A DNA stretch of 64,000 nt from Flavobacterium sp. J49 (GCF_011742145.1 NZ_JAAQQU010000104.1:81938-145937); one strand, 5' to 3'; counted from the first letter of the stretch, positions 1 through 9,139 are shown. Made by a program: numbers and translations. The notes: generated from the sequence alone by a model not told the origin.

Positions 1-434
1 TTATTGAGATTCTTTCCATGCTCGAAAACAAAAACTGCAAGGCAGTAATTATAGGCGAAGGTGAAGAGTTGGAGGATTTAAAAGCAAAAGCAAATCAATA
101 TGGGTTAGCCAACAATATCCTTTTAACAGGTGCTTTGTCTCATAAAGAAGTGTTGAATTATATGAATAATGCTAAAGTTTTTTTACACACTTCCAAATCG
201 GAAGGTAGCGGAACGGTATTGCAAGAAGCGCTTTATTCCGGTTGTCAGGTAGTGAGTACTATTGCCGTTGAAAATACGGAAACATTAGACCAATTTTATT
301 TTAGTCTCAACAAAGAAGACTTATCCGCAAAAGTCTCGGCTTATTTGAATCATCCTAACATTCCTAAAAGAACAGAGCATTTCAAAATGGAGGATACCAT
401 TTCGGTTATTTACAAGGCATTCTATAAAGATTGA
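1..434 (+). CDS. glycosyltransferase, C-terminal part (5' end outside window)
   Basis: This is the C-terminal Rossmann half of a GT-B glycosyltransferase, probably family 4, which moves a sugar from a nucleotide-sugar donor to a glycan or lipid acceptor. The frame is open from the window edge, so the visible Met at 18 is not the real start. A GEGEELEDL-type loop is followed by LTGALSHKEV and then by the donor-binding EX7E signature (EGSGTVLQE), as in GT4 enzymes. The gene meets a second GT4 gene tail to tail, with the last 13 nt overlapping. This suggests the edge of a surface-polysaccharide cluster that continues upstream. The substrate cannot be told. Confidence 0.85.
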   Translation, partial: IEILSMLENKNCKAVIIGEGEELEDLKAKANQYGLANNILLTGALSHKEVLNYMNNAKVFLHTSKSEGSGTVLQEALYSGCQVVSTIAVENTETLDQFYFSLNKEDLSAKVSAYLNHPNIPKRTEHFKMEDTISVIYKAFYKD

Positions 435-1507
435 AACCCCAATTCGATATCGTTGGCAATGGCTTGGAATGACAGTTTGTTGTCGAAATAATTCAAAACT
501 TTTTGTTGAAGTTCTTCATAATTTATAGTGGTCGTTTTGGTCAATTGTGCCGATAATTCTGCTTCGCTTTTTGGAGAAAACAACAATCCATAACGACCAT
601 TAGCAGTCATAAATTTAAAAGACGGAATGTTGGTCACAATAGGAACACAGCCGCAAGCCATAGCTTCCAGCAAGGCATAACCACTGCCTTCATAATGCGA
701 CCCTAAAACAAAATATTGATGCTGATTATAAATCGATTCTAATTGTTGATGTTCAACATAGCCTTGTAATTCAACTGCTTTTTCTAAATTTTTGCTTTTT
801 GAAATGCTGTCGGTTACTTCTTCTATTAATTCTCCTTCCTGAAAAATCATGGTAAGTTTGGCTGTTGGTTCAACCTTTAAAAACAAATCAAAGGCATTTA
901 AAATGGTCATTGGGTCTTTATTGTTGTCCAATCGCCCAACCCAAATAAAACTATTTTGTTTTCTTCTTGTATTTCCGTTGTATTTAAAATGGGTGGAACC
1001 TTCCATCACTTCAAAAACTTTGCTTTTCTTCAAGATTTTGGATTCATACCAAGCGCTGGCATTTTCAGTACCGGTAAACAAATAACCATCGATAAAGCGG
1101 TCCGAAATGGTATAGGCTAATTTCTTAAACCCTTTTGGTTTAGGAGAAAAACCGTTGCTTTGCAATAGTATCTTGGCTTTCGGACACATCATTTTTAACA
1201 AAATCAAATAATGTGCAGCACCAAAACCGTGTACCAAAATATAATCCGGGTACAATGATTGTATGTGCTTATGGAATCGAAACGGAATTTGCCATTTGTT
1301 CAAGCTTTTTCCTTTAAAAAAATCGAATTGAATTAAATGTTGGTTTAAGGACGGAAGCTCATTGCTTGATCTTACCACAAAATGAACGTTGAATTTTACG
1401 CTTAACTTTTCAAGAAATCCAATAGTGCTCTGACATTTACTTATAATGTCATGCGGATTTGCCTCTGAAAAGGAATAATACGTTAAATCGACTAGTGTCT
1501 TTTTCAA
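422..1507 (-). CDS. glycosyltransferase family 4 protein
   Basis: A 361-residue GT-B glycosyltransferase without a signal peptide or obvious membrane segment, so probably cytoplasmic. The N-terminal half contains the ILVHGFGAAHY segment. The C-terminal half starts around FIWVGRLDNNKD (roughly residue 185), typical of the GT4 donor domain, and ends in an EX7E motif (EGSGYALLE) followed by AMACGCVPIV. Length is normal for the family. It converges on the truncated glycosyltransferase with a 13-nt overlap of the 3' ends. The pair probably builds an exopolysaccharide, LPS or glycoprotein glycan; the acceptor is unknown. Confidence 0.85.
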   Translation of the reverse strand: MKKTLVDLTYYSFSEANPHDIISKCQSTIGFLEKLSVKFNVHFVVRSSNELPSLNQHLIQFDFFKGKSLNKWQIPFRFHKHIQSLYPDYILVHGFGAAHYLILLKMMCPKAKILLQSNGFSPKPKGFKKLAYTISDRFIDGYLFTGTENASAWYESKILKKSKVFEVMEGSTHFKYNGNTRRKQNSFIWVGRLDNNKDPMTILNAFDLFLKVEPTAKLTMIFQEGELIEEVTDSISKSKNLEKAVELQGYVEHQQLESIYNQHQYFVLGSHYEGSGYALLEAMACGCVPIVTNIPSFKFMTANGRYGLLFSPKSEAELSAQLTKTTTINYEELQQKVLNYFDNKLSFQAIANDIELGFQSL

Positions 1508-1580
1508 TTGGACTTAAAATTTAAGGATTCGAGTTAAAAATAGGAATTTAAAAGTAAATTTGAGGTACTAATCAATTTTC

Positions 1581-2155
1581 ATGAAAATTTTTAACCAAAA
1601 AAAATCATCCTTACTCATTAGCTTTCTTATTGGCTTTGCAATAGCCTTTGTTGTGTTGTTTTTTTATCCTTTTTTTATGTGTTTACTCCCGATTTTGATG
1701 CCAAACAATACGACTCCAAATTAACCGAATTAGGCCAAAAGAGTCTTCTTTCCAAAGATATTCCGGTTGCGGCGTTACTAATATACAATGATGAAATTAT
1801 AGGCGAAGGCCATAATGATGTGGTAAAAAACAATAACCCATCAGGCCATGCCGAAATAAATGCGATTGCTGACGGGTTTAAAAAATTGGGTTACCAAAAA
1901 TTCATGGCTTTAGATAGAGAAAAGTTAATTGTATTAACCACCTATGAACCCTGCACAATGTGCCGAGGCGCTATTGAAGAATATGGAATCAAAAGAATCA
2001 TCTTTAGTTTTGCCAAAAGGAAGGAAGATAAGTTCCAATATCTTAAAAACGATTTGAAATATTATTATCATTTGCAACAAATGAAAAACAAGCGATTACA
2101 ATATGACTTGTTTAAAATGCACCCCGATTTTGACTCCGTAGCTTATCCCTATTAG
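1581..2155 (+). CDS. membrane-anchored nucleoside/cytidine deaminase-like protein, frameshifted near the N-terminus
   Basis: The catalytic part is open from a GTG at 1679 to 2155 (158 aa). It has the zinc-deaminase signature: SGHAEINAI (His and proton-shuttle Glu) and EPCTMCRGAI (PCxxC). A separate frame from ATG 1581 encodes MKIFNQKKSSLLISFLIGFA followed by a hydrophobic run, a clear membrane anchor, which ends in two T7 runs (1659-1676). Adding one T to either run joins anchor and deaminase into one continuous protein of about 190 aa. I therefore annotate the whole locus. The break may be a sequencing error, a real mutation or slippage. The GTG start alone would be poor. The substrate is unknown; PCxMC resembles TadA/guanine-deaminase relatives. 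Confidence 0.7.
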
Positions 2156-2176
2156 CCTTTTTACTCAAAAGATTGC

Positions 2177-4849
2177 TTAAAGCAAAAAACGATACGTCGC
2201 TTTAATCAAAAAGATATTCTCGGGTTTTCTTCCTAATATTTGAGCGTCTAAACTGTTGAACAAATCGGCTTTTGGATTCCCCAAACCGGTGGTTCCTTGT
2301 GACCAAACCAAAAATATTTCGGACCCGGGAATGTATTCCCAACGCAATACCAAATTCGACCTAAATTGAACGTACGCAAAATTGGGATTCGCAATAGTAT
2401 AATCTGTAGCGCCATTAAGATCTTCATCCACCGAATAAGTGTCACTGGTGGTGTCAAATGAAATTTGGTTTGAGTTAAACACTTCTATTCGGTCTCCGAA
2501 ATAATTAGCTGTCGGATTGGTAACCCTATTAAAATCTCTATATCTTCCCCTTGAAATAAAAGGTTCTCCATAATATTGAATCGTCAGGTTCGGATTGACA
2601 TTAAAATCTACCCTAACTGAAGCACTCAATGTTCTTTGATCGATATCGGCCATAATATATCTTGGTGTACTGCCAAAACTGGTTTGGGTTACATATTGCG
2701 TTTTGTTTTTACTGATAGAATAAGTCGGATACATGGAAACGGTTAACGCATTGATCGGACGATAAGCGATTCCGGCATTGAACTCTGTATAAGAAAATGA
2801 ATTGTCTTTCCCTTGGGACGAAAAAAGACCGGAGTCAAAACGAATTTTTTTTCTGGAATCGGTAGAAAAATTTAACGAATTAATCACTTCTTCCGAGTAC
2901 CTAAATCTTGGACCACCTTGCAAAACCGTGTTAGTAAAGATTCTTGGCTTATATTCAAGTTGATAACTCACAAACCAATTGTTTTTTAAATTGGCATTAG
3001 AACTCAATGAATATTGGGTTCGGTTGTGATTGCCGTCAAAATCATAGGTGGTCATTTGTTCAAATCTGGTGTTGATTCTTCTGAAAGCGCCACTGGGTTT
3101 TAAGGTTTGATGTGTAAGTATTCCTATTTGTTTGATATCATCGGCTTGTCTTAAAAAGCCGATGTCATTGAGTTCCAACTCGGGAGAACGCCAAGAAAAG
3201 AATCCGAAATAGCGCCAATTCCCGACACTTGATTTCCCGATTTCCAATTTACCGCCGGTTCCGGTTAAGGAAGTTCTGTTTTCATCCACGCCAACATGAC
3301 CTGCGTCAACCCTTTGAAACAAATGCGTTAGCTCGCGTTGTGTTCTGGTGATGGCTTCTTTGCTGCCGCTAACCTGACTTGCCACAATATTTCCGCTTAC
3401 GTAGTACTTTCTGTTCTTCCAATTGTGCATAAAATCAAATCCGGCCGTGTAAGCTGCTTTTCTCAAATAATTCAGTTGATTGCCTTCTAAATTTCTGTTG
3501 GTGGCCGAAAAAATACCGCCGATAAAGCTATTCCTGTTATTGAAATCTTTTTGCGCTCGGGCTACCAAATAATTGGTCATCGGTTCTACCAAGACTTCTC
3601 TTTGATTGGTGTTGTCATCAATTTTGGCAAATTCTTTATCGGTTAAACTTTCTAAAATACCTATGGACCAACCATTTTTTGTTTTCCCGCTAAACTTGGC
3701 TGCGCCCAAAATAGTTGTATTATCCGGAATATCAATGTATTCTCCGCCACTTGTGTTGGGATAACCTTGCGGACGCCTTCCTATTCTTCTCGAATAAAAT
3801 AAATTGTCTTGTCCGTCTGCAAATTGGTAATTGAAAATGTTTTTGTTTTCAACAAAAAACGGCCTTCTTTCTTGGAAAAATATTTGAAACCCATCTAAGG
3901 CAATCGCTGCAGGATCGGCGTCTACTTGCCCAAAATCGGGATTAATAGTTAAGTCTAAAGTCAAGTCATTGGTGATTCCAATTTTGGCGTCTAAACCACC
4001 ATTGATTTTGGTGTCATTACCGTCTCTGAATGGATTTCCTGCTTCTTTGGGATAGGTTTTGAGTTGGGACACCGCAAAGGGTTGGATCTCCAATTGTTTT
4101 TGTGGCTCGATATTGACTAATCCGCGCAGCTCGCCAAATTCACTAACCCAACCCGGAGCGTCTTGGGTAATTCTCTGCCACACCGAACGTTCTTCTGCTC
4201 TGAAAAATCGCCTTTGGACTTGCAATCCCCAAACTTGTTCTTTGTCGTTGCCAAATTTTAATTGGCTCAACGGAATTTTGGCTTCGGCAGTCCAGCCTTC
4301 CTCATCGATATGGGTTTTTAAAATCCAAATCGGATTCCAACTTCCATCCCAATTATTGCCATTCTCCGAAATAAATTCATCTCCTTTTACTCCGGAAACC
4401 GATGAAGTAAAGGAAAACCCTGTTCTTTTATCGTTGTAACTGTCGATATTAACTTCTATCCAATCGCCTTCAAAACCATCTCGACGGGAAAGTCTTTTTA
4501 CAATACTTTTGGGGTCTTTGTCATAACATCGGAAAGCAAAATAGAGGTAGTTTTGGTCATACACTATTTTGAATTTGGTTTGCTCCGTTGGTGGGGTATT
4601 CTCATCGGGTTCTCTTTCAATAAAGTCTCCGGTCCAGTCCACAATATCCCAAGCATTATCGTTCAGCTTTCCGTCAATATCGGGCGCTGCAGTTTCTTTT
4701 AAAAACTTTGTGGTGTAGACTCTTTTCTCTATTGGCTTTTTTTCCTGAGCTTGGACAGACGCAAATGGTAAGACAAGTAAAACTAGTATCTTGATTTTTT
4801 TGGCCCGACTCAAAACAATTCGAGCTTTGTTCTTGGATGATGATTGCAT
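2177..4849 (-). CDS. DUF5916 outer-membrane protein with CBM9-like domain
   Basis: An 890-residue exported protein. A long basic N-terminus leads into a signal peptide ending near ASVQAQ. A carbohydrate-binding-family-9-like beta-sandwich (about residues 45-250, containing PDIDGKLNDNAWD and DDWIEV-type strands such as GDWIEVNIDS) is followed by a long beta-barrel-like region. The barrel ends in the aromatic FLIKATYRFLL typical of outer-membrane insertion. This architecture matches the DUF5916 family of Bacteroidota; the ligand is not known. It lies 72 nt downstream of a LacI-type regulator on the same strand, so sugar-responsive control is plausible. A hairpin abuts its start codon. It converges on the deaminase locus with a 21-nt gap. 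Confidence 0.85.
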   Translation of the reverse strand: MQSSSKNKARIVLSRAKKIKILVLLVLPFASVQAQEKKPIEKRVYTTKFLKETAAPDIDGKLNDNAWDIVDWTGDFIEREPDENTPPTEQTKFKIVYDQNYLYFAFRCYDKDPKSIVKRLSRRDGFEGDWIEVNIDSYNDKRTGFSFTSSVSGVKGDEFISENGNNWDGSWNPIWILKTHIDEEGWTAEAKIPLSQLKFGNDKEQVWGLQVQRRFFRAEERSVWQRITQDAPGWVSEFGELRGLVNIEPQKQLEIQPFAVSQLKTYPKEAGNPFRDGNDTKINGGLDAKIGITNDLTLDLTINPDFGQVDADPAAIALDGFQIFFQERRPFFVENKNIFNYQFADGQDNLFYSRRIGRRPQGYPNTSGGEYIDIPDNTTILGAAKFSGKTKNGWSIGILESLTDKEFAKIDDNTNQREVLVEPMTNYLVARAQKDFNNRNSFIGGIFSATNRNLEGNQLNYLRKAAYTAGFDFMHNWKNRKYYVSGNIVASQVSGSKEAITRTQRELTHLFQRVDAGHVGVDENRTSLTGTGGKLEIGKSSVGNWRYFGFFSWRSPELELNDIGFLRQADDIKQIGILTHQTLKPSGAFRRINTRFEQMTTYDFDGNHNRTQYSLSSNANLKNNWFVSYQLEYKPRIFTNTVLQGGPRFRYSEEVINSLNFSTDSRKKIRFDSGLFSSQGKDNSFSYTEFNAGIAYRPINALTVSMYPTYSISKNKTQYVTQTSFGSTPRYIMADIDQRTLSASVRVDFNVNPNLTIQYYGEPFISRGRYRDFNRVTNPTANYFGDRIEVFNSNQISFDTTSDTYSVDEDLNGATDYTIANPNFAYVQFRSNLVLRWEYIPGSEIFLVWSQGTTGLGNPKADLFNSLDAQILGRKPENIFLIKATYRFLL

Positions 4850-4887
4850 GATAGTGATGATGATTGTATGTAATAGTCATCACTATC
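4850..4887 (-). promoter_or_regulatory. inverted repeat abutting the DUF5916 start codon
   Basis: Perfect 11-nt arms GATAGTGATGA (4850-4860) and TCATCACTATC (4877-4887) flank a 16-nt loop. In the minus-strand mRNA the hairpin ends exactly one base before the ATG at 4849. It could control translation initiation, or act as an operator if a protein binds the DNA. There is no U-run, so it is not an intrinsic terminator. Confidence 0.5.
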
Positions 4888-4899
4888 CTATAATTGTTA

Positions 4900-4911
4900 C
4901 ATCAATTGATG
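4900..4911. promoter_or_regulatory. perfect 12-bp palindrome in the LacI-DUF5916 gap
   Basis: CATCAATTGATG is a perfect even palindrome in the 72-nt gap between the LacI-type regulator gene and the DUF5916 gene. LacI-family operators are commonly even palindromes near the regulator gene, but this one lacks the usual central CG, so assignment as operator is only a guess. Confidence 0.3.
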
Positions 4912-4921
4912 AATTTTAACT

Positions 4922-5944
4922 TTATAATCTTTTGGTAGAATCTCTTTGACGCAATTCCGTTTTAATGGTTGTGGTCGTAAAAGTGAAGGTTTCTTCTTCG
5001 CTTTCCAGTTTATCGATTAACAATTGGGCCGCGACTTCTCCTATTTCCGGACCGTGTTGGCTTACGGTTGACAAACTTGGTGTCATTCTGCGTGACCAAA
5101 CCCCATCGGCAAAGCCAATTACAGAAAGCTCTTGAGGGATTTTGTAACCATTTTGAATTCCGAGTTTCATAGCCGTTACCGAAGCATGTTCATCTACCGC
5201 AAAAACGCCATCGGGTTTATTCTTGATAAAAAAGCCACCGATTTTCGAATTGAATTCTTCGTTATTATTGGCTAAAATCACTAAGTTTTCATCTGCTTTC
5301 AAGCCGTGGTCTTCCAGAGCTTTGTAGAATCCTTTGGCTCTTAACTTTCCAACACTTAAATCATCAATGGCAGAAAGCAAAGCAATTTTTTTGCAACCGG
5401 TTTTTATCAAATGTTCCATTGCGTTTACAGCCGATTCAAAATCGTCTACGATAACTTTATCACAATTTACCTCATCGGCAATACGGTCAAACATTACTAT
5501 GGGCGTGCCTTCATTAATAATTGAGGTAAAATGATTGAACTTTTGCAGTTTTTGGGATTCTTCGGCTATCGAAAGAATGAAACCGTCAATGGTTCCATTA
5601 CTGAGCATTTCGAGTGCGTTGATTTCTTTTTCCAAAGATTCATTTGAAATGCACGTAATCACCTTATAGCCTTTTTCATCTGCTACTTTTTCGATACCGC
5701 TAAACACTTTGGCAAAAAAGGAATTCAAAATGTTCGGGATAATTACGCCTATGGTTTTGGTTCTTCTGTTTTTGAGGTTCAAACCAATCACATTGGGCTT
5801 GTAGTTTTTTAATTTGGCATATTCCTGCACACGTTGTTTGGTGGGTTCGCTGATTTCCGGGCTTCCGTTCAGGGCTTTTGAAACGGTGGAAACGGAAACA
5901 CCTAACTCTTTGGCAATTTGTTTTAAGGTGGCTTTCGATTTCAT
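4922..5944 (-). CDS. LacI family transcriptional regulator
   Basis: A 340-residue regulator. The N-terminal helix-turn-helix reads TLKQIAKELGVSVSTVSKAL and is followed by a hinge helix near KLKNYKPNVIGLNL. A periplasmic-binding-protein-like effector domain (from about residue 60, TIGVIIPNILNSFFAKV) ends in the ELSVIGFADG segment. It should bind a sugar-type effector and repress or activate a catabolic operon; the effector cannot be told. It is transcribed with the DUF5916 gene downstream. Length and domain order are normal. The start is supported by the canonical position of the HTH at residues 5-27. Confidence 0.92.
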   Translation of the reverse strand: MKSKATLKQIAKELGVSVSTVSKALNGSPEISEPTKQRVQEYAKLKNYKPNVIGLNLKNRRTKTIGVIIPNILNSFFAKVFSGIEKVADEKGYKVITCISNESLEKEINALEMLSNGTIDGFILSIAEESQKLQKFNHFTSIINEGTPIVMFDRIADEVNCDKVIVDDFESAVNAMEHLIKTGCKKIALLSAIDDLSVGKLRAKGFYKALEDHGLKADENLVILANNNEEFNSKIGGFFIKNKPDGVFAVDEHASVTAMKLGIQNGYKIPQELSVIGFADGVWSRRMTPSLSTVSQHGPEIGEVAAQLLIDKLESEEETFTFTTTTIKTELRQRDSTKRL

Positions 5945-6142
5945 TTTTTTCGTTGGTTAAAGTGTAAAAATAGTAAAATTTCTGCTGCTACCTCCAATAC
6001 AAGAATGAAAGTTCTTTGTAATTCATCAAAAATTATAAACTTTTTCGACCCAAATCTGAACAGTTTTTGATGTGCTAAGTCTGTTCATTTAAAGGATTTT
6101 AACCAAAATCACGCACTTAGTGAAAAAATTTGAAAATTGGTA

Positions 6143-6173
6143 TTTGCTTTATTAATAAATAATTGTACTTTTG
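6143..6173 (+). promoter_or_regulatory. promoter of rplM-rpsI
   Basis: TTTG at 6143-6146 and TACTTTTG at 6166-6173 with a 19-nt spacer match the Bacteroidota consensus (TTG, 17-23 nt, TAnnTTTG). The predicted start of transcription is near 6179. The 270-nt region upstream to 5945 shows no gene. Confidence 0.75.
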
Positions 6174-6216
6174 CACTCCCTTTATTGGGAATGGAATGTT
6201 TAATTAAAAAAATATT

Positions 6217-6672
6217 ATGGACGCATTAAGCTACAAGACACAATCTACAACCAAGGCCACTTCTGGAAAAGAGTGGATCATTGTAGATGCTGAAGGTCAT
6301 AACTTAGGTCGTTTTGCTTCAAAAGTTGCGATGCTTTTAAGAGGTAAATACAAGCCAAGTTACACCCCTCACGTCGACTGTGGAGATAACGTAATTGTTA
6401 TCAACGCAGAGAAAATCAACCTTACCGGTAACAAACTTGACGACAAGACTTACATTCGTCACACAGGTTACCCAGGAGGACAAAGAAGTTTGACTGCAAA
6501 GGTTTTGCAATCAAAAAACCCTGCTTTACTTGTTGAGAAAGCAGTGAAAGGAATGTTGCCTAAAAACAAATTAGGAGCAGAACTTTTCAGAAATTTAAAT
6601 GTTGTTGTAGGAACTGAGCACAAACAAGGAGCTCAAAAACCTAAAACAGTTAACCTAAACGATCTTAAGTAA
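6217..6672 (+). CDS. rplM: 50S ribosomal protein L13
   Basis: A 151-residue large-subunit protein that binds 23S rRNA early in assembly. The family core is clear: [21 protein letters not shown] near the N-terminus, then [24 protein letters not shown] and [10 protein letters not shown]. The first 15 residues are a short extension common in this phylum. The stop codon overlaps the rpsI start (TAATG), so the two are translationally coupled, as in most bacteria. The A-rich stretch before the ATG has no Shine-Dalgarno motif. Confidence 0.98.
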   Translation: MDALSYKTQSTTKATSGKEWIIVDAEGHNLGRFASKVAMLLRGKYKPSYTPHVDCGDNVIVINAEKINLTGNKLDDKTYIRHTGYPGGQRSLTAKVLQSKNPALLVEKAVKGMLPKNKLGAELFRNLNVVVGTEHKQGAQKPKTVNLNDLK

Positions 6673-7058
6673 TGGGAGTTATTCACAAAATCGGTAGAAG
6701 AAAATGTGCAGTAGCACGTGTTTATGTTTCAGAAGGAACTGGAAAAATTACCGTTAACAAAAGAGAATTTAACAACTACTTCCCAACTGCTACTTTACAG
6801 TACAAAGTATTACAGCCAATGTCTATGACAAACAACGCTGACAACTTTGACGTAAAAGTAAACGTATACGGTGGTGGTTCAACAGGTCAGGCAGAAGCTG
6901 TGAGAATGGCTATTGCAAGAGCAATGTGTGAAGTGGAAGCTGAAAACAGAGCTATCCTAAAACCAGAAGGATTACTAACCAGAGATCCAAGAATGGTAGA
7001 ACGTAAAAAATTCGGTCAGAAAAAAGCGAGAAAGAGATTCCAATTCTCGAAACGTTAA
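6672..7058 (+). CDS. rpsI: 30S ribosomal protein S9
   Basis: A 128-residue small-subunit protein whose C-terminal tail reaches the P-site tRNA. It begins with IGRRKCAVARVYVSEGTGKI, contains the GGGSTGQAEAVRMAIARA core, and ends in the basic tail KKARKRFQFSKR; the terminal SKR that contacts tRNA is intact. It overlaps rplM by one nucleotide and forms the standard L13-S9 operon. Confidence 0.98.
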   Translation: MGVIHKIGRRKCAVARVYVSEGTGKITVNKREFNNYFPTATLQYKVLQPMSMTNNADNFDVKVNVYGGGSTGQAEAVRMAIARAMCEVEAENRAILKPEGLLTRDPRMVERKKFGQKKARKRFQFSKR

Positions 7059-7080
7059 TATTCGGTTTTTACCGCAATAT
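7057..7080 (+). terminator. weak stem-loop after rpsI
   Basis: ATATT-GGT and ACC-AATAT can pair around a TTTT loop with one bulged position, just after the rpsI stop codon. The tail is pyrimidine-rich rather than a clean T-run, so it may be only a partial terminator. Confidence 0.35.
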
Positions 7081-7234
7081 CTTTTCAGATTATTTTTTAC
7101 AATTAAATTAGAATTTAAAACAAAGTTGTCGATATTCCTTGTAAAAAGGGAATTAGTTTAGCATCTAAATTTTCAAGACCAACGCAAGTGACTACTTGAA
7201 GATTGCTATAACACGGAACGTAAACTATTACACA
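7081..7234 (+). other. rpsB leader region
   Basis: No gene is visible here. The segment contains two short inverted repeats: ATTCC with GGAAT near 7134-7152, and TTCAAG with CTTGAA near 7173-7200. These would lie in the 5' leader of rpsB. S2 autoregulates through its leader in some bacteria, so a regulatory RNA is possible but not shown. Confidence 0.3.
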
Positions 7235-8056
7235 ATGGCAAACAAAATTGACGTTAAAGAATTATTAGAAGCAGGTGTTCACTTCGGACACATGACTCGT
7301 AAGTGGGATCCAAACATGGCCCCTTACATCTATATGGAGCGTAATGGAATTCACATTATCAATCTATATAAAACGGCAGCAAAAATTGAAGAAGCTAACG
7401 AAGCTTTGAAAAAAATCGCTGCATCCGGTAGAAAAATACTTTTCGTAGCTACCAAAAAACAAGCTAAAGATATCGTATCTGAAAAAGCATTGGCTTGTAA
7501 CATGCCTTACATCACTGAAAGATGGCCAGGTGGTATGTTAACTAACTTCGTTACTATCCGTAAAGCCGTTAAAAAAATGGCTGCTATTGATAAAATGAAG
7601 AAAGATGGTACTTTCATGACTTTGTCTAAAAAAGAAAGACTACAAGTTGATCGTCTTCGCGCCAAATTAGAGAAGAACTTAGGTTCTATCGCTGATATGT
7701 CAAGATTACCTGCTGCTTTATTCGTAGTAGATATCAAAGCGGAACACATCGCAATCAAAGAAGCACAAAAATTAAACATTCCAGTTTTTGCAATGGTTGA
7801 TACTAACTCTGATCCACGTGAAGTAGATTACGTTATCCCAGCCAATGATGATGCTTCAAAATCAATTGATAAAATTTTAACTTTAGTAACTGACGCTGTT
7901 AAAGACGGATTAGCCAACAGAACTTCTGATGCTGCTCCTGAAGTTGATGCTGAAGAAACTGTAGAAGTAGTAGCTGCTCCGGTAGCAGAAGCTCCGGCTG
8001 TTGAAGCTGAAGCGGCTCCTGAAGTAGAAGCTACCGAAACTAAAACTGAAGAATAA
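7235..8056 (+). CDS. rpsB: 30S ribosomal protein S2
   Basis: A 273-residue small-subunit protein. The start at 7235 gives the conserved MANKIDVKELLEAGVHFGH N-terminus; an in-frame upstream Met at 7196 would add a non-homologous leader. Conserved segments include KWDPNMAPYIY, RWPGGMLTNF and FVVDIKAEHIA. The last 45 or so residues are an Ala/Glu/Pro-rich acidic tail, a common extension in Flavobacteriia. It is followed by tsf, the usual S2-EF-Ts pairing. Confidence 0.97.
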   Translation: MANKIDVKELLEAGVHFGHMTRKWDPNMAPYIYMERNGIHIINLYKTAAKIEEANEALKKIAASGRKILFVATKKQAKDIVSEKALACNMPYITERWPGGMLTNFVTIRKAVKKMAAIDKMKKDGTFMTLSKKERLQVDRLRAKLEKNLGSIADMSRLPAALFVVDIKAEHIAIKEAQKLNIPVFAMVDTNSDPREVDYVIPANDDASKSIDKILTLVTDAVKDGLANRTSDAAPEVDAEETVEVVAAPVAEAPAVEAEAAPEVEATETKTEE

Positions 8057-8067
8057 AACAAAAAAAT

Positions 8068-8136
8068 AATTACGAATTATGAATTAAGAATTACGGATTA
8101 TTTTGACTCGTAATTTGAAATTCGTAATTCGTAATT
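8068..8136. repeat. imperfect inverted repeat of AATTACG words between rpsB and tsf
   Basis: Two 28-nt arms, 8068-8095 and 8109-8136, pair with about four mismatches around a 13-nt loop. Each arm is built from repeats of AATTACGAATT. The same word recurs after ahcY (23146-23172). In RNA this is a long AU-rich hairpin in the tsf leader. Confidence 0.6.
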
Positions 8137-8170
8137 TACTTTTAAAAAAACTTTTAAATTAAAAAATATT

Positions 8171-9139
8171 ATGTCAACAATCACAATTACAGCTGCAGAC
8201 GTAAATAAATTAAGACAAACTACAGGCGCCGGAATGATGGACTGTAAAAAAGCTTTGGTTGAAGCGGAAGGCGATTTCGATAAAGCTATACAAATCCTTA
8301 GAGAAAAAGGACAAAAAGTGGCTGCTAACCGTTCTGACCGTGAGTCTTCTGAAGGAGCTGCAGTTTCTTTTATCAATGCTGACAATACTAAAGGAGCGAT
8401 TATCACTTTAAACTGCGAAACAGATTTCGTTGGTAAAAATGAAGCTTTCGTAACTTTGGCTAATGAATTAGTTAAAAGAGCTATTAACTTCTCTTCTAAA
8501 GAAGAATTTTTAGCTTCAGATTTCAACGGTATTACTGTGGCTGAAAAATTAATCGAGCAAACTGGTGTTATCGGTGAAAAAATCGAAATCGGTGGTTTTG
8601 AAATTTTAGAAGGCGCTTTCGTTGGATCTTATGTTCACGTGAACAAAATTGCTGCCTTAACTGCCATTTCTGCACCAATTGCCAATGCTGACGTTTTAAC
8701 CAAAGACATCTCTATGCAAGTGGCTTCTATGGGAGCTGATACCTTATCTTACAAAGATTTTGACCCAGCTTTCGTTGCTTCTGAATTGGCTGCTCGTATT
8801 GCTGTAATCGAAAAAGAAAATGAAGAAGCAAAACGTTTAGGTAAAACTTTAAAAAATGTTCCTAAATACATCTCTTTCTCTCAATTAACTGAAGAAGTTT
8901 TAAAACAAGCGGAAGAAGATGCTAAAGCGGAATTAAAAGCTGAAGGAAAACCAGAACAAATTTGGGATAAAATCATCCCGGGTAAAGTTCAACGTTTCAT
9001 CTCTGACAATACTACTTTAGACCAAGAAAAAGCTTTATTGGATCAAAACTTCATCAAAGATGACAGTAAAAAAGTAAGCGATTATGTGAAAAGTTTCAAC
9101 GTTGAAATCACCGGTTTCAAAAGAGTTACTTTGGGATAA
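8171..9139 (+). CDS. tsf: translation elongation factor Ts
   Basis: A 322-residue guanine nucleotide exchange factor for EF-Tu. It has the N-terminal UBA-like module (AADVNKLRQTTGAGMMDCKK through AIQILREKG), the NCETDFVGKNEAF motif of the core, and two subdomain repeats. It is somewhat longer than the 283-residue E. coli protein, with the insertion in the second core subdomain as in other Bacteroidota. It sits 114 nt downstream of rpsB and ends before a strong terminator. Confidence 0.97.
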   Translation: MSTITITAADVNKLRQTTGAGMMDCKKALVEAEGDFDKAIQILREKGQKVAANRSDRESSEGAAVSFINADNTKGAIITLNCETDFVGKNEAFVTLANELVKRAINFSSKEEFLASDFNGITVAEKLIEQTGVIGEKIEIGGFEILEGAFVGSYVHVNKIAALTAISAPIANADVLTKDISMQVASMGADTLSYKDFDPAFVASELAARIAVIEKENEEAKRLGKTLKNVPKYISFSQLTEEVLKQAEEDAKAELKAEGKPEQIWDKIIPGKVQRFISDNTTLDQEKALLDQNFIKDDSKKVSDYVKSFNVEITGFKRVTLG

